Origin: an uncultured Flavihumibacter sp.
GTDB lineage: Bacteria; Bacteroidota; Bacteroidia; Chitinophagales; Chitinophagaceae
Assembly: GCA_902168105.1 (NCBI GenBank)
Contig: CABHOY010000036.1
Span: forward strand, 124,001-188,000
DNA: 64,000 nucleotides
Direction: 5' to 3'
In this document: in pieces, positions 35,813-44,995 of the stretch
Layout: every line of letters begins with the position of its first letter
How positions within the stretch are numbered: position 1 is the first letter of the stretch
Program-made: the position numbers and the translations under genes
The notes under the pieces: model-generated
The model's input: the letters and a program-made list of their open reading frames with translations, nothing else
What the model was told of the DNA's origin: nothing
The model's database searches: none

Positions 35813-37306
35813 ATGCCAGTCCAGACACTACCATTTCAGTCACTGATACCAATTGACAGAACGGCTGCTACGCCAATTTATCAGCAGGTGGCCAATGGGA
35901 TGATCAAATTGATCAGGGAGGGAAAGATCAAGCCCGGATATGCCCTGCCTTCCAGTAGGGTGCTTGCTGAGCAGATGGGGCTCAATCGCACCACCGTAGT
36001 GGCTGCTTATGAAGAGTTGAAGGTTCAGGACTGGATTGAAGTCCTGCCACGGAAAGGTATTTTCATCTCCACCCAGCTTCCTGTAATTAGACCGAGGTCA
36101 TTCAGGAATGACAGCCCTTCAACAATAGACGAGGAATCTTCACAAGACTTTTTTTTAAAACTGACCACTCAGAATGCGCCACCGGCCGACAAAAGGTCGT
36201 ATCTCCTGGTAGTCAATGACGGTTATCCTGACGCAAGGATCGCCCCTTTATCCATTTTATTCAGCAAATACAGATCATTATCCGACAAGAACTCCCTGGA
36301 TAGACTGCTGATGAATAGTACGATTGCCGGATCCAATAAGTTAAGAACTGAGCTTGCCTCCTTCCTGTCTAAAACCAGAGGATTAGATATCACTGTGGAT
36401 CATGTGATGGCTACCAGAGGGGCGCAAATGGCCATTTATATAACCGCCAGGATGATCCTGAAGCCGGGAAGCACAGTGATTGTCGGACAGCTCAGTTATC
36501 ACCTGGCGAATGAGGTTTTCATACAGGCCGGGGCCAATTTGCGAAAGGTAAAAGTTGATGAAAATGGCATGGACGTAGATGAGATTGAAAAGATTTGCAA
36601 AGAGAAAAGGCCTGACCTTTTGTATGTCATTCCTCATCACCACCATCCAACCACAGTGACACTGAGTCCGGAGAGACGTATGAAGTTGCTGCAGATCATT
36701 CAGAAGTACCGGTTACCCGTAATCGAAGATGATTATGACTATGACTTCCATTATGACAATCGCCCAGTCCTGCCCTTAACAAGCGCTGATCATAAAGGCT
36801 TCGTCGTGTATATTGGTTCCGTTACCAAAACGCTTGCCCCCTCGATCAGGATGGGATATATTGTTGCAAGCAAAGCATTTATCTGGCAGGCCGCTCAACT
36901 GAGGAAAGTAATGGAAATGCGCGGAGATCTATTAATGGAAGAGTCAGTGGCCAGCTTATACAGTAGCGGTGAAATGCAGAGACATATTAACAGGTCGGTG
37001 AAACTCTATAAGGTAAGGCGCGATATGTTTTGTGAAATGCTGGTGAGGGAACTGGGAGATATGGTCCGATTTAATAAACCCCTTGGCGGCATGGCCATCT
37101 GGATCACATTTGATCAAAGATATCCGCTTCCGGAACTATCGAAGAAACTGGCAATTCAAGGCATATACATGAATGATGGAATCCAATATGATACAGGAGA
37201 AATAGCGCCTAATTCGTTAAGGATAGGTTTTGCTTCTATGAATGAGAAGGAAATGAAGATCCTGGTCGAAGCTTTAGGGAAATTATTGAGAGGCAATGAA
37301 CCTTAA
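35813..37306 (+). CDS. MocR-family regulator (GntR HTH + aminotransferase domain)
   Basis: A 498-residue fusion: a GntR winged helix (about residues 12-80; ATPIYQQVANGMIKLI, then LPSSRVLAEQMGLNRTTVVAAYEEL) and a fold-type I aminotransferase domain that binds pyridoxal phosphate but serves in regulation. The cofactor Lys is in YIGSVTKTLAPSIRMGY, with DDYDYDFHYD before it. The frame opens upstream at a TTG (35774), but ATG 35813 gives the usual short amino end. It probably controls the divergent GNAT/AhpD-like pair. Confidence 0.92.
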   Translation: MPVQTLPFQSLIPIDRTAATPIYQQVANGMIKLIREGKIKPGYALPSSRVLAEQMGLNRTTVVAAYEELKVQDWIEVLPRKGIFISTQLPVIRPRSFRNDSPSTIDEESSQDFFLKLTTQNAPPADKRSYLLVVNDGYPDARIAPLSILFSKYRSLSDKNSLDRLLMNSTIAGSNKLRTELASFLSKTRGLDITVDHVMATRGAQMAIYITARMILKPGSTVIVGQLSYHLANEVFIQAGANLRKVKVDENGMDVDEIEKICKEKRPDLLYVIPHHHHPTTVTLSPERRMKLLQIIQKYRLPVIEDDYDYDFHYDNRPVLPLTSADHKGFVVYIGSVTKTLAPSIRMGYIVASKAFIWQAAQLRKVMEMRGDLLMEESVASLYSSGEMQRHINRSVKLYKVRRDMFCEMLVRELGDMVRFNKPLGGMAIWITFDQRYPLPELSKKLAIQGIYMNDGIQYDTGEIAPNSLRIGFASMNEKEMKILVEALGKLLRGNEP

Positions 37307-37383
37307 ATGTGAAGCCTGCAGCATGACGGAACGCTGAAACCCGTTGATTGGATTGGCGGCAGGTTAATGTTTAATCGGGCCTA

Positions 37384-37428
37384 AAATCAGGAAGGGTGTC
37401 CATGCTTTATGGACACCCTTCCTGATTT
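37384..37428. terminator. Bidirectional terminator, MocR / clpX
   Basis: Arms 37384-37403 and 37409-37428 are perfect reverse complements over 20 bp around a five-base loop, with A- and T-rich ends on the two sides. Confidence 0.95.
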
Positions 37429-37457
37429 ATTTTCTTGAAGTATAATACTTAGTTTGA

Positions 37458-38693
37458 CTAGGCAACTTTCAACTGCACCAGTGTGGATTTATCCAGTCTT
37501 TCTTCTGCATAGGCCCTTGTCAGTACAAAGGTGCTTTCTGTAGAAGAAGGCAGGTTAAACATCGCGTCGCTTAATACCACTTCGCAGATGGATCGGAGGC
37601 CACGGGCGCCCAGTTTATATTCCATCGCTTTCTCTACGATATAATCCACAGCGTGATCTTCAATCACCAGGTCGATGCCTTCTACTTTGAACAGTTTCTT
37701 GTATTGTTTTACAAGAGCGTTCTTAGGTTCTGTCAGGATCAGTTTCAGTGCATCGTTGTCGAGGGAGTTCAGGTAAGTCACTACCGGCAGACGTCCCAGC
37801 AATTCAGGGATCAATCCGAAAGATTTCAGATCCTGTGAATTTACGTAACGCAGGATGTGTTTCTTATTTTCTTCTTCCCTGTCAGTATTTACATTGAAAC
37901 CGATAGAGTGTGTTTGCACCCTGCGGCTGATGATCTTATCTACGCCGTCAAATGCGCCACCGCAGATGAACAGGATATTCTGTGTATTTACCTTGATAAG
38001 CTTCTGCTCCGGATGTTTACGGCCACCTTGTGGCGGCACCAGTGCTTCTGTACCTTCCAGCAGCTTCAGGAGACCCTGTTGCACACCTTCACCGCTTACG
38101 TCACGGGTGATGGAAGGGTTATCGCTTTTGCGGGCGATCTTATCTATTTCGTCGATATATACGATACCTCTTTCGGCAGCTTCTACGTCATAGTTACATA
38201 CCTGGAGCAGGCGGGTGAGGATGCTTTCAACGTCTTCTCCCACATAACCGGCTTCTGTAAATACGGTAGCATCTACGATGGTGAACGGCACGTTAAGCAG
38301 ACGGGCGATGGATTTAGCCAGCAGGGTCTTACCCGTACCGGTTTCTCCCACCATAATGATGTTTGATTTCTCGATCTCCACATCATCGTCCCCAACCTGT
38401 TGGTTAAGGCGCTTATAATGGTTATATACGGCTACTGCCAATATTTTCTTTGCATCATCCTGACCAATCACATATTCGTCCAGGAACTTCTTGATCTCAA
38501 CTGGTTTGGCCACTTTAGGAACAAAGTGGGAAGGCGCTTTTTTGCCTTGCTGCTGAAACAGTTCCTGTTCTATGATCTCCTGCGCGTTTGCTACGCAGTT
38601 CTCACAGATATGACCTTCTGCACCTGCAATCAGTATCTGCACCTCATCTTTTGAACGGTTGCAAAATGAGCAACGGATTTTAGACTCTTTCAT
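37458..38693 (-). CDS. clpX: ClpX ATPase subunit of ClpXP protease
   Basis: AAA+ unfoldase feeding proteins to ClpP. The 411 residues begin with a zinc-binding domain (Cys8, Cys11, Cys30, Cys33), then the AAA+ core with Walker A GETGTGKT (116-123), Walker [12 protein letters not shown], and the IGF-type loop that docks on ClpP (HSIGFN). Length is normal. clpP is directly upstream but a terminator lies between them; clpX has its own -7 box so close to the ATG that its mRNA may be nearly leaderless. Confidence 0.98.
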   Translation of the reverse strand: MKESKIRCSFCNRSKDEVQILIAGAEGHICENCVANAQEIIEQELFQQQGKKAPSHFVPKVAKPVEIKKFLDEYVIGQDDAKKILAVAVYNHYKRLNQQVGDDDVEIEKSNIIMVGETGTGKTLLAKSIARLLNVPFTIVDATVFTEAGYVGEDVESILTRLLQVCNYDVEAAERGIVYIDEIDKIARKSDNPSITRDVSGEGVQQGLLKLLEGTEALVPPQGGRKHPEQKLIKVNTQNILFICGGAFDGVDKIISRRVQTHSIGFNVNTDREEENKKHILRYVNSQDLKSFGLIPELLGRLPVVTYLNSLDNDALKLILTEPKNALVKQYKKLFKVEGIDLVIEDHAVDYIVEKAMEYKLGARGLRSICEVVLSDAMFNLPSSTESTFVLTRAYAEERLDKSTLVQLKVA

Positions 38694-38699
38694 AGCTTA

Positions 38700-38707
38700 C
38701 AAAGGTA
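38700..38707 (-). promoter_or_regulatory. -7 promoter box of clpX
   Basis: TACCTTTG on the minus strand, full TAnnTTTG match, ending only six bases before the clpX ATG. Confidence 0.55.
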
Positions 38708-38743
38708 CATTAAAAGGGGGAAAGGGGAACTTTGTCCAATAGA

Positions 38744-38775
38744 AAAGGGTGCAAAAAAGACATTTCGCACCCTTT
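38744..38775 (-). terminator. clpP terminator
   Basis: AAAGGGTGC (38744-38752) pairs with GCACCCTTT (38767-38775); the minus-strand tail TTTTCTATT is T-rich. Confidence 0.8.
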
Positions 38776-38799
38776 CCAATTTACTTTTTCCGTAATCTG

Positions 38800-39501
38800 T
38801 TATTGCGGATTGTTTTCTTGCTGTTTTCTTGGATTCTTGCTGAGTACGTCATCGATGATACCGTATTCTTTAGCTTCATCAGCAGTCATCCAGTAGTCAC
38901 GGTCAGAGTCTTTCTCAACTTTCTTCACTGGCTGACCGCAATGGGTAGCGATGATCTCGTTCAGCTCTTTTTTCAGCTTAACGAACTCACGTGCAGTGAT
39001 TTCGATATCGGAAGTCTGGCCTTCCGCACCACCATGAGGCTGGTGAATCATAACCCTGGCGTGTTTCAGTGCAGTACGTTTTCCTTTTGTACCTGCTACC
39101 AGCAGTACAGCGCCGAAAGAGGCGGCCATACCGGTACAGATAGTAGCTACATCAGGAGCGATGATCTGCATTGTGTCATATATACCAAGACCTGCATAAA
39201 CACTACCACCGGGACTGTTGATATACATCTGTATATCGCGGGTGCGGTCGGTAGATTCCAGGAACAGCAACTGTGCGGTGATAATATTGGCTACGTAGTC
39301 ATTTACAGGGTCTCCCATGAAAATGATACGGTCCATCATCAAACGTGAGAACACGTCCATTATCGCCATGTTCATCGGGCGTTCCTCGATGATGTTCGGC
39401 GTCAGGGCATTAATCTGATGACGGGTATAGCTATCTACTACCAGGCTGCTGATCCCTCTATGCTGGATGGCATATTTCCTGAATTCGTTATTAATGTTCA
39501 T
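38800..39501 (-). CDS. clpP: ClpP protease, proteolytic subunit
   Basis: Serine peptidase forming the tetradecameric chamber of ClpXP. With the start MNINNEFRKY at 39501 the protein has 233 residues; the catalytic Ser is Ser128 in GMAASFG, His153 in MIHQPHGG, and the Asp in the later SDRDYW region. The frame is open ten codons upstream, but the family start and the tig overlap favour 39501. Its first 11 bases overlap the end of tig, so translation is coupled. Confidence 0.97.
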   Translation of the reverse strand: MNINNEFRKYAIQHRGISSLVVDSYTRHQINALTPNIIEERPMNMAIMDVFSRLMMDRIIFMGDPVNDYVANIITAQLLFLESTDRTRDIQMYINSPGGSVYAGLGIYDTMQIIAPDVATICTGMAASFGAVLLVAGTKGKRTALKHARVMIHQPHGGAEGQTSDIEITAREFVKLKKELNEIIATHCGQPVKKVEKDSDRDYWMTADEAKEYGIIDDVLSKNPRKQQENNPQ

Positions 39502-40867
39502 GATGGTGATGTTTATTAGGTAATTTAGCAAATTCTTCGGCTGTTACGTCCTCTTCCTTCACATTTACCTTTTGTTCTGCCCAATCAAACAATTTCTGAG
39601 TTACCATCTCGCGGTAGGTCTGATCCACGAATTTTTCATCCTGCAGCAGGCGCTCCATGTAGCTGTCCAACCAGTCTGCGCCATCGGTAGCGGCCGCGCC
39701 ACCAAAATAGCCCATTACTTTCTGTTTGGCTGCTTCTTTCACTTCGTCGAAAGAAACGTCCAGCTGATTTTCGCGGATCAGTTTATCGCTTATCAATGTC
39801 CAGCGTAACTGATGATCAAAACCTGGATATTCCTTGTCAGCTTCTTCAGCGGTTTTTGGTTTTTCACCGCCGGTTTGCAGCCAACGTTTCAGAAAATCCT
39901 TAGGCAGCTCTATCGGCGTTTCGTGAACCAACACTTCGAACAGGTCGTTGTGCAGGCGGTTGCGGCTTTCGGCATCCCAGGATTTTTCTATTTCTGATTG
40001 CAGTTTTTCGCGGAAGGCTGCTTCAGTGGTAATTTCTTCGGCAGGGAACACTTCTTTGAAGAACTCTTCGTTCAGTTCTCTTTTTTCTATTAATTCTACC
40101 TTGGTAATAGTCAGTGTGTAGTACTTAGCTGCAATATCTTCATGCAGGCCCAGTACATCGTGCTGGAACCAGGTCAGCTTATCGGCGTCAACGGCAGCAG
40201 AAGCCTGAACGGTAATGCTGTCATCTTTTTTCTTGCCTTGCAGCTGGGACTGGGTAGCAGCGGTGAAGTTCTTCACCAGGAAGGAAATCTCTTTCTGAAG
40301 ACCACCTTCTACGGGAGTACCTTGAGCGTCTGATTCAACAACGTTCAGGCCGAGAACATTATCTTCAGTTGAAATAGTATCAACTTCCGTTGATTTACCA
40401 CCCCTTAACTGCAAACGCTCGATCTCTTCGTTCAGCATTTCAGGAGTAGCCTTGATCCTGTAACGGGTCAGGGTTGTTTTACCTGCTTCCAGCGGCGTAA
40501 CATCGAAAGCTGGTTTCAGACCGATTTCAAAATCGAAGTTGTATTCAGATGGAGTATTGTGATCGAAAGTCTTAGCTTCTTTGTCCAGGGAGAGCGGCTG
40601 GGCGAATATTTCCACTTTTTCGTTCTGGATATATCCCATCAACTCTTTTTCTACTGTTTTCAGTATTTCATCTGCAAAAATGGCCTGACCGTGCATTTTC
40701 TTTACCATGCCTGCAGGTACCATGCCCTTACGGAATCCAGGTATATTGGCGGTTTTGCTGAGTTGCTTTACTGCTTTGTCGAAATTGGGAAGGTAATCTT
40801 CCTGGCTCACTTTCACAGTGATCTTATCATTCAATAAACCGATGTTTTCTCTGGTAACGGTTGCCAT
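39491..40867 (-). CDS. tig: Trigger factor
   Basis: Ribosome-bound chaperone and peptidyl-prolyl isomerase that meets nascent chains at the exit tunnel. With ATG 40867 the protein has 458 residues. The ribosome-binding signature is GFRKGMVP (family GFRxGKxP), in the amino domain; the central isomerase domain is weakly conserved, as usual in Bacteroidota. The end is His-rich (HHHHEH), a natural metal-binding-like tail. The frame is open 20 codons further upstream, but a weak -7 box at 40935-40942 and the family start MATVTRENIG favour 40867. Order tig-clpP-clpX is classical. Confidence 0.95.
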   Translation of the reverse strand: MATVTRENIGLLNDKITVKVSQEDYLPNFDKAVKQLSKTANIPGFRKGMVPAGMVKKMHGQAIFADEILKTVEKELMGYIQNEKVEIFAQPLSLDKEAKTFDHNTPSEYNFDFEIGLKPAFDVTPLEAGKTTLTRYRIKATPEMLNEEIERLQLRGGKSTEVDTISTEDNVLGLNVVESDAQGTPVEGGLQKEISFLVKNFTAATQSQLQGKKKDDSITVQASAAVDADKLTWFQHDVLGLHEDIAAKYYTLTITKVELIEKRELNEEFFKEVFPAEEITTEAAFREKLQSEIEKSWDAESRNRLHNDLFEVLVHETPIELPKDFLKRWLQTGGEKPKTAEEADKEYPGFDHQLRWTLISDKLIRENQLDVSFDEVKEAAKQKVMGYFGGAAATDGADWLDSYMERLLQDEKFVDQTYREMVTQKLFDWAEQKVNVKEEDVTAEEFAKLPNKHHHHEH

Positions 40868-40934
40868 AATAGTTTTTAATGTTCTTGTATGAAGCAATAA
40901 TAATTCCTTGTTTGTATTTTCTGCCATGAAGTCA

Positions 40935-40942
40935 CAAAGGCA
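40935..40942 (-). promoter_or_regulatory. Weak -7 promoter box of tig
   Basis: TGCCTTTG on the minus strand, seven of eight positions of TAnnTTTG, giving a leader of about 60 bases to ATG 40867. Confidence 0.4.
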
Positions 40943-41028
40943 CGAAGGAATGGCAGCTATGTGGGAGTTACTTGGTGACTTAGCGCCTTAATGGCAAGAT
41001 TTGAAGCCGGATAGCGGACTATCGGATA

Positions 41029-41091
41029 TAAAAAAACGCTTAATGCTGAGGCATCGTCTGCGTTAAGCAATCAGCATCGGGCATTAAGCGT
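41029..41091 (-). terminator. tRNA-Leu terminator
   Basis: ACGCTTAATGC (41036-41046) pairs perfectly with GCATTAAGCGT (41081-41091); a third related block GCGTTAAGC lies inside the loop. On the minus strand a seven-base T-run follows (41029-41035). Confidence 0.85.
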
Positions 41092-41100
41092 CAAAAAAAG

Positions 41101-41182
41101 TGCGGGTGATAGGACTCGAACCTACATGCCGTGAAGCACCAGATCCTAAGTCTGGCGTGTCTACCAATTTCACCACACCCGC
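41101..41182 (-). tRNA. tRNA-Leu (anticodon TAG)
   Basis: An 82-base class II tRNA read on the minus strand: acceptor GCGGGTG/CACCCGC with discriminator A, D-arm, anticodon stem CCAGA/TCTGG with loop CTTAGGA giving anticodon TAG (decodes CUN), a long variable arm TGCTTCACGGCA, and a TTCGAGT T-loop. The 3' CCA is not encoded. Followed by its own terminator and preceded by a promoter box. Confidence 0.97.
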
Positions 41183-41239
41183 AATTCGTATTTGTAAGAA
41201 CTTATTTTCTCAAGCATGCACATGCTGGGAAAAGGACTG

Positions 41240-41247
41240 CAAAGGTA
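41240..41247 (-). promoter_or_regulatory. -7 promoter box of tRNA-Leu
   Basis: TACCTTTG on the minus strand, full TAnnTTTG match, giving a tRNA leader of about 50 bases. The -33 position is T-rich. Confidence 0.6.
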
Positions 41248-41288
41248 TTGTTTTTTATTTATTAAAAAAATCAGACTTGCCGGATTTT

Positions 41289-42206
41289 TTAACTGCTACT
41301 CAAACCCTTAACAGCTGGCCTTAAAAGGGCCGCCAGCCGCTCTGAAAAGGTCCTGGTATACCTGTTATCGGGGTCCTTTGTCGGGTCCAGAATGGTAATG
41401 TTCATGCCTTTAAAGTACCGGGAGGCCACCAGTGGCTCCAGCGTTTCCTGCCATTCCCGGTAAGACAGCCCCCCTGGTTCAGGGCTATCTACACAAGGCA
41501 TAATATCATGATCCAGCACATCCACGTCCAGGTGAACCCAGAACCCATCCAGGCCGTCCCGGTCAACCATTGTCAGAAAACCGGAGGTGATGGCATGAAT
41601 GCCCTGCTCCCGTATTGCTGGCAGGCCGTAATAATGAATACGGCTGTTGATGATCAGCTGTTCATAGGTTTCGTCCGGCTCCCGGTTGCCGTATGCATAA
41701 ATATGTTCCTCTTGTATATAAGGTCTCAACTGACGGATATCTGTCAGTTTCTCATGCCCGGCGCCCGCCGCAATTGCCAGGGCCATACCGGCCGCTCCCG
41801 CCGTACCTGAATATTCAGGCCACATATAATCATGGTGCCCGTCCATGGCAAACAGCCCGTAACGTTTACCCGTGCTCCGTAATCCTAAGGTATTGCCAAC
41901 TAAGATGCTGCAGTCTCCGCCTATTACAATGGGAATAATATCTTTCTCTACCGCCTCCCGGACCCTGTCTGCCAGTTTTTCACTATAGGCTGCAATAGCA
42001 TCCGCATTACGTACGCCACTTTCAGGGTCTATATCCATCGTATAGGCAGGCGCAGGTACACAAATGACCTGGTTGATACCTGCATCTCTGGCCAACCCTG
42101 TTTTGCGTAAGGCTTCCGGTAACAATTTAACGCCTGGTTCCACACCTGGCTGTAATTCTTTCAAACCGAGATTGGATGGGGCCTCAATGATCATAAAATG
42201 GCGCAT
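41289..42206 (-). CDS. Arginase/agmatinase-family protein
   Basis: A 305-residue ureohydrolase-fold protein. The metal motifs are DGHHDY (family DAHxD) and HLDVDVLDHD (family DxDxxDP), but the first motif is GGDCS instead of GGDHS, replacing one of the two His manganese ligands by Cys. Members with GGDCS may still be active arginases or agmatinases; the sequence cannot tell which substrate. No urease or arginine genes are nearby. Upstream lies a complex palindrome, downstream the tRNA-Leu promoter. Confidence 0.82.
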   Translation of the reverse strand: MRHFMIIEAPSNLGLKELQPGVEPGVKLLPEALRKTGLARDAGINQVICVPAPAYTMDIDPESGVRNADAIAAYSEKLADRVREAVEKDIIPIVIGGDCSILVGNTLGLRSTGKRYGLFAMDGHHDYMWPEYSGTAGAAGMALAIAAGAGHEKLTDIRQLRPYIQEEHIYAYGNREPDETYEQLIINSRIHYYGLPAIREQGIHAITSGFLTMVDRDGLDGFWVHLDVDVLDHDIMPCVDSPEPGGLSYREWQETLEPLVASRYFKGMNITILDPTKDPDNRYTRTFSERLAALLRPAVKGLSSS

Positions 42207-42568
42207 CAGGGATCGATTTTGGGTCTGTTTCCGTCAGATAATTGGTTGTATACCGAAGATAAGGGCTTTCAGGTAAAGATGGACGCAGCGCTGAGAATTT
42301 TTCTAAATGTTGTAAGGGGCCGGTTCAAGCTCTTTTATGGAAGTGGGAAAATGCATGCCGGTACAATTCAAACCCGGTCTGGATTTAGTCAGGTTTCTAT
42401 ATCTCTATATCGCGATACCGTCATTTCACCGTCACTTTAGGCTCATATATATATCCCTTCGATATAGAGATGACGGTGAAATGATATGGAAATGACGGTA
42501 TAGTGATATGGACGGGCAAAGGAAAGGCCCTACCCATAAGGGTATCAAAACGATCATATGCCGGTTTA
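42207..42568. other. Intergenic region with a complex palindrome
   Basis: No gene seen between the arginase-like gene and the MFS gene. Main content is the imperfect inverted repeat at 42402-42508, otherwise unremarkable. Confidence 0.7.
42402..42508. repeat. Complex imperfect inverted repeat
   Basis: Several complementary blocks: 42402-42411 with 42461-42470 (10 bp, perfect), 42421-42434 with 42471-42484 (14 bp, perfect) and 42408-42427 with 42489-42508 (18 of 20). The blocks share the words ACCGTCATTT and CTATATC, so two alternative folds are possible. No T-run follows. The build, short words repeated and mirrored, is like the repeat at 1870-1987. Confidence 0.8.
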
Positions 42569-43768
42569 TCAGGCTTTTTGAACCGCTATTTCCATATTTC
42601 GGACAGCTTTTGCCCTGTTTCTGAAGAAGAGGAAAATGTTTACCAGGATAACGCCACAACATCCCGCGCACACTGCTGGCCAGTGACCGACATTCCAGAG
42701 GAACAAGCCCAGGGCGGAACCAGTGGCGCCACCTATGAAGGTCGATGTCATAAAGACAGTATTAAAACGGTTCCTGGCTTCAGGAAGGATAGAGTAGATG
42801 ATGGTTTGGTTGGTAACCTGGACAGACTGGTGACCCACGTCCAGTATGATAATACCTGCCAGCAGGAGGAAAATGCCGCTGCCGGTAAAATAGAATGCTA
42901 TAAAACTAAGCAACTCGCATACAAGGCCGATAATGATATTATTCCGTGGGTCACGGCCATCACTGATCTTTCCAATGAGCGGAGCTGCCAGGGCTCCGGC
43001 TGCCCCTGCAAGGCCAAACATGCCGATTTCGAGCGATTTAAACCCAAATGGAGGTGCAGACAGGAAAAGTACCATGGTTACCCAGAACGCGCTTACTACC
43101 GCAAATGAAAGGGCATTAGTAACAGCTGCCTGACGTAATAAAGGCTGCGTCATGGCATAATGCGCCACTGACTTCATAAGGTGCCCGTAATGACCATTGA
43201 AAGACGGTCGGCTACTGGGGAAACGTAGCCGCATCAGCACCAGAAGTACGGCACATACGCCTGCGGCTATATAATACATGGCCCGCCAGCCATACAGTGA
43301 GCCTATCGTTCCACTAAGACTGCGGGAGGCAAGTATACCTATCAGCAAACCGGCCATGATAGTGCCGATAGTGCTGCCGCGTTTGCTATCGTGACACAGA
43401 CTGGCGGCAAGCGGCAGAATGAGTTGTGGAACAATACTGAAAACGCCAATAAGTACACTGGCTATCTGTAAGATGATAAAACTGTGGGCGGTGGCTGCCA
43501 GCAATAACGCCAGTACGGTTATGCCGGTGCTTATCAGGATCTGTTTGCGCCGCTCCAGGATATCCCCCAGCGGCACTAGCAGCAATAACCCTAGCGCATA
43601 TCCTATCTGGGTGAGGTAAGTCACCCTTCCGGCCATGCTTTCATGTAATCCCCATTCTTTCGAAATTAAAACGACGAGTGGTTGGCAATAGTAAATGTTG
43701 GCGACAATAAGGCCCGTACAGGCAGCCATAAACGCTGTATCTCCCTTTCCTAAATATTTCTGCTCCAT
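42569..43768 (-). CDS. MFS transporter
   Basis: Major facilitator permease of about 399 residues with twelve membrane segments; the segment GDILERRKQILIS after the second helix is the family's intracellular loop motif. Similar to putative drug or arabinose efflux members (YNFM-like), but substrate unknown. ATG 43768 (MEQKYLGKGDT) is more likely than 43798. It is the last gene of a three-gene leftward set: AraC regulator, M20 amidohydrolase, MFS, all tightly spaced. Confidence 0.88.
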   Translation of the reverse strand: MEQKYLGKGDTAFMAACTGLIVANIYYCQPLVVLISKEWGLHESMAGRVTYLTQIGYALGLLLLVPLGDILERRKQILISTGITVLALLLAATAHSFIILQIASVLIGVFSIVPQLILPLAASLCHDSKRGSTIGTIMAGLLIGILASRSLSGTIGSLYGWRAMYYIAAGVCAVLLVLMRLRFPSSRPSFNGHYGHLMKSVAHYAMTQPLLRQAAVTNALSFAVVSAFWVTMVLFLSAPPFGFKSLEIGMFGLAGAAGALAAPLIGKISDGRDPRNNIIIGLVCELLSFIAFYFTGSGIFLLLAGIIILDVGHQSVQVTNQTIIYSILPEARNRFNTVFMTSTFIGGATGSALGLFLWNVGHWPAVCAGCCGVILVNIFLFFRNRAKAVRNMEIAVQKA

Positions 43769-43809
43769 CCTGTTCCTTGATTCGATAAAAGGCCGCAAAG
43801 TTACGATAT

Positions 43810-44982
43810 TTAGCGGAAGCGCTCCAGAAGCTCAACAGCTCCTTTTGCCAGGAAGGATGAGCCATATGGGATACACCCTTCGTTGAAGATCACTTTCGGA
43901 TGATGGAGGTAGTAGCCCGGAGAGTCCGGGTCCTGGGCGCCCAGCAGGTAAAACATAGAAGGAACTTTCCTGGAATAGTAGCAAAAATCCTCGCCTGCCA
44001 GCAGGGGGATCTTTTCCAGGGCGTTTTGCTGACCGAAAACATTACCAAGACTGCCCTGTAACTTCTGATGGACATCCCGGTTATTCAGTACGCTGGGAAT
44101 GGTGAAATACAGATCGAAGATGATTGCTGTGTCATGGATGAGCATGAGCCCATCAATAATTTTCTGAAGACGAACGATCACCTCTTCATAAACATCCAGG
44201 TTCAGCGCCCGGATCGTGCCTTCCAGCATAACCCTGTCGGCGATCACGTTAGGGGCTACGCCACCATTGATCTTTGTGAAGGAGAGCACCGCAGTTTCCA
44301 TAGGCGGAGTATGCCTTGAAACGATCGTTTGTGCGGATTGTATGAGCTGGGAGGCTATGACCACCGCGTCAATGCCCAGCTGCGGAGAGGCGCCGGCATG
44401 TGCCGCCTTGCCTTTCACCTCGATGGTGAAAAAGCCGGTACATGCCAGGGCTGGCCCGATAGCATAAGAGATCTGCCCGACAGGCAGAGAAGGATCTACG
44501 TGCAGCCCTAATGCGGCTTGTACGTCATCCAGATAGCCCTTTTCCACAAAGTGGCGTGCACCACTTTTCCTTTCCGGGTCAGTGCTGGGCCCCTCTTCCG
44601 AAGGCTGGAAGAGTAGTTTTATAGTTCCCTGAAAATCAGTTTGTTTTAGTAGTGCTGCAGCGCCTATCAACATTGTGGTATGCAGGTCATGACCGCAGGC
44701 ATGCATTTTTCCGCTCACCTTTGATGCAAAGGGCAGCCCGGTTTCTTCCTGCATAGGTAATGCGTCCATATCTGCACGGATAGCCACACAGGGACCAGTT
44801 CCACGCGTCAGGGAGGCAATTACGCCAGTGCCGGCAATATTAGAGAGATAGTCTATTCCAAGCAGGTCCAGCTCCTGTTTTACGAGGTTGGCAGTATTTT
44901 CTTCCTGATATCCTAATTCTGGTTGTGCATGAATTTGTCGTCTGATATCTATAAGCCTGTCTCTTAACTGTGCATCCATCAA
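43810..44982 (-). CDS. M20-family amidohydrolase
   Basis: Metal-dependent amidohydrolase of 390 residues in the M20D branch (IAA-amino-acid hydrolase, hippurate hydrolase, N-acetyl amino acid deacetylase). Metal motifs: MHACGHDLHTTML (His, Asp), LFQPSEEGP (catalytic Glu), and LLAGEDFCYYS near the end. The lid domain in the middle is GFFTIEVKGKAAHAG. It probably removes an acyl group from an amino acid, and the following MFS permease would move substrate or product. Starts 13 bases after the AraC gene. Confidence 0.9.
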   Translation of the reverse strand: MMDAQLRDRLIDIRRQIHAQPELGYQEENTANLVKQELDLLGIDYLSNIAGTGVIASLTRGTGPCVAIRADMDALPMQEETGLPFASKVSGKMHACGHDLHTTMLIGAAALLKQTDFQGTIKLLFQPSEEGPSTDPERKSGARHFVEKGYLDDVQAALGLHVDPSLPVGQISYAIGPALACTGFFTIEVKGKAAHAGASPQLGIDAVVIASQLIQSAQTIVSRHTPPMETAVLSFTKINGGVAPNVIADRVMLEGTIRALNLDVYEEVIVRLQKIIDGLMLIHDTAIIFDLYFTIPSVLNNRDVHQKLQGSLGNVFGQQNALEKIPLLAGEDFCYYSRKVPSMFYLLGAQDPDSPGYYLHHPKVIFNEGCIPYGSSFLAKGAVELLERFR

Positions 44983-44995
44983 TCTGCAATTTCCG

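Noticed and set aside
42503..43108. Open frame of 201 codons antisense to the MFS gene
   Set aside because: Composition is that of a reversed membrane protein; the MFS gene is clear.
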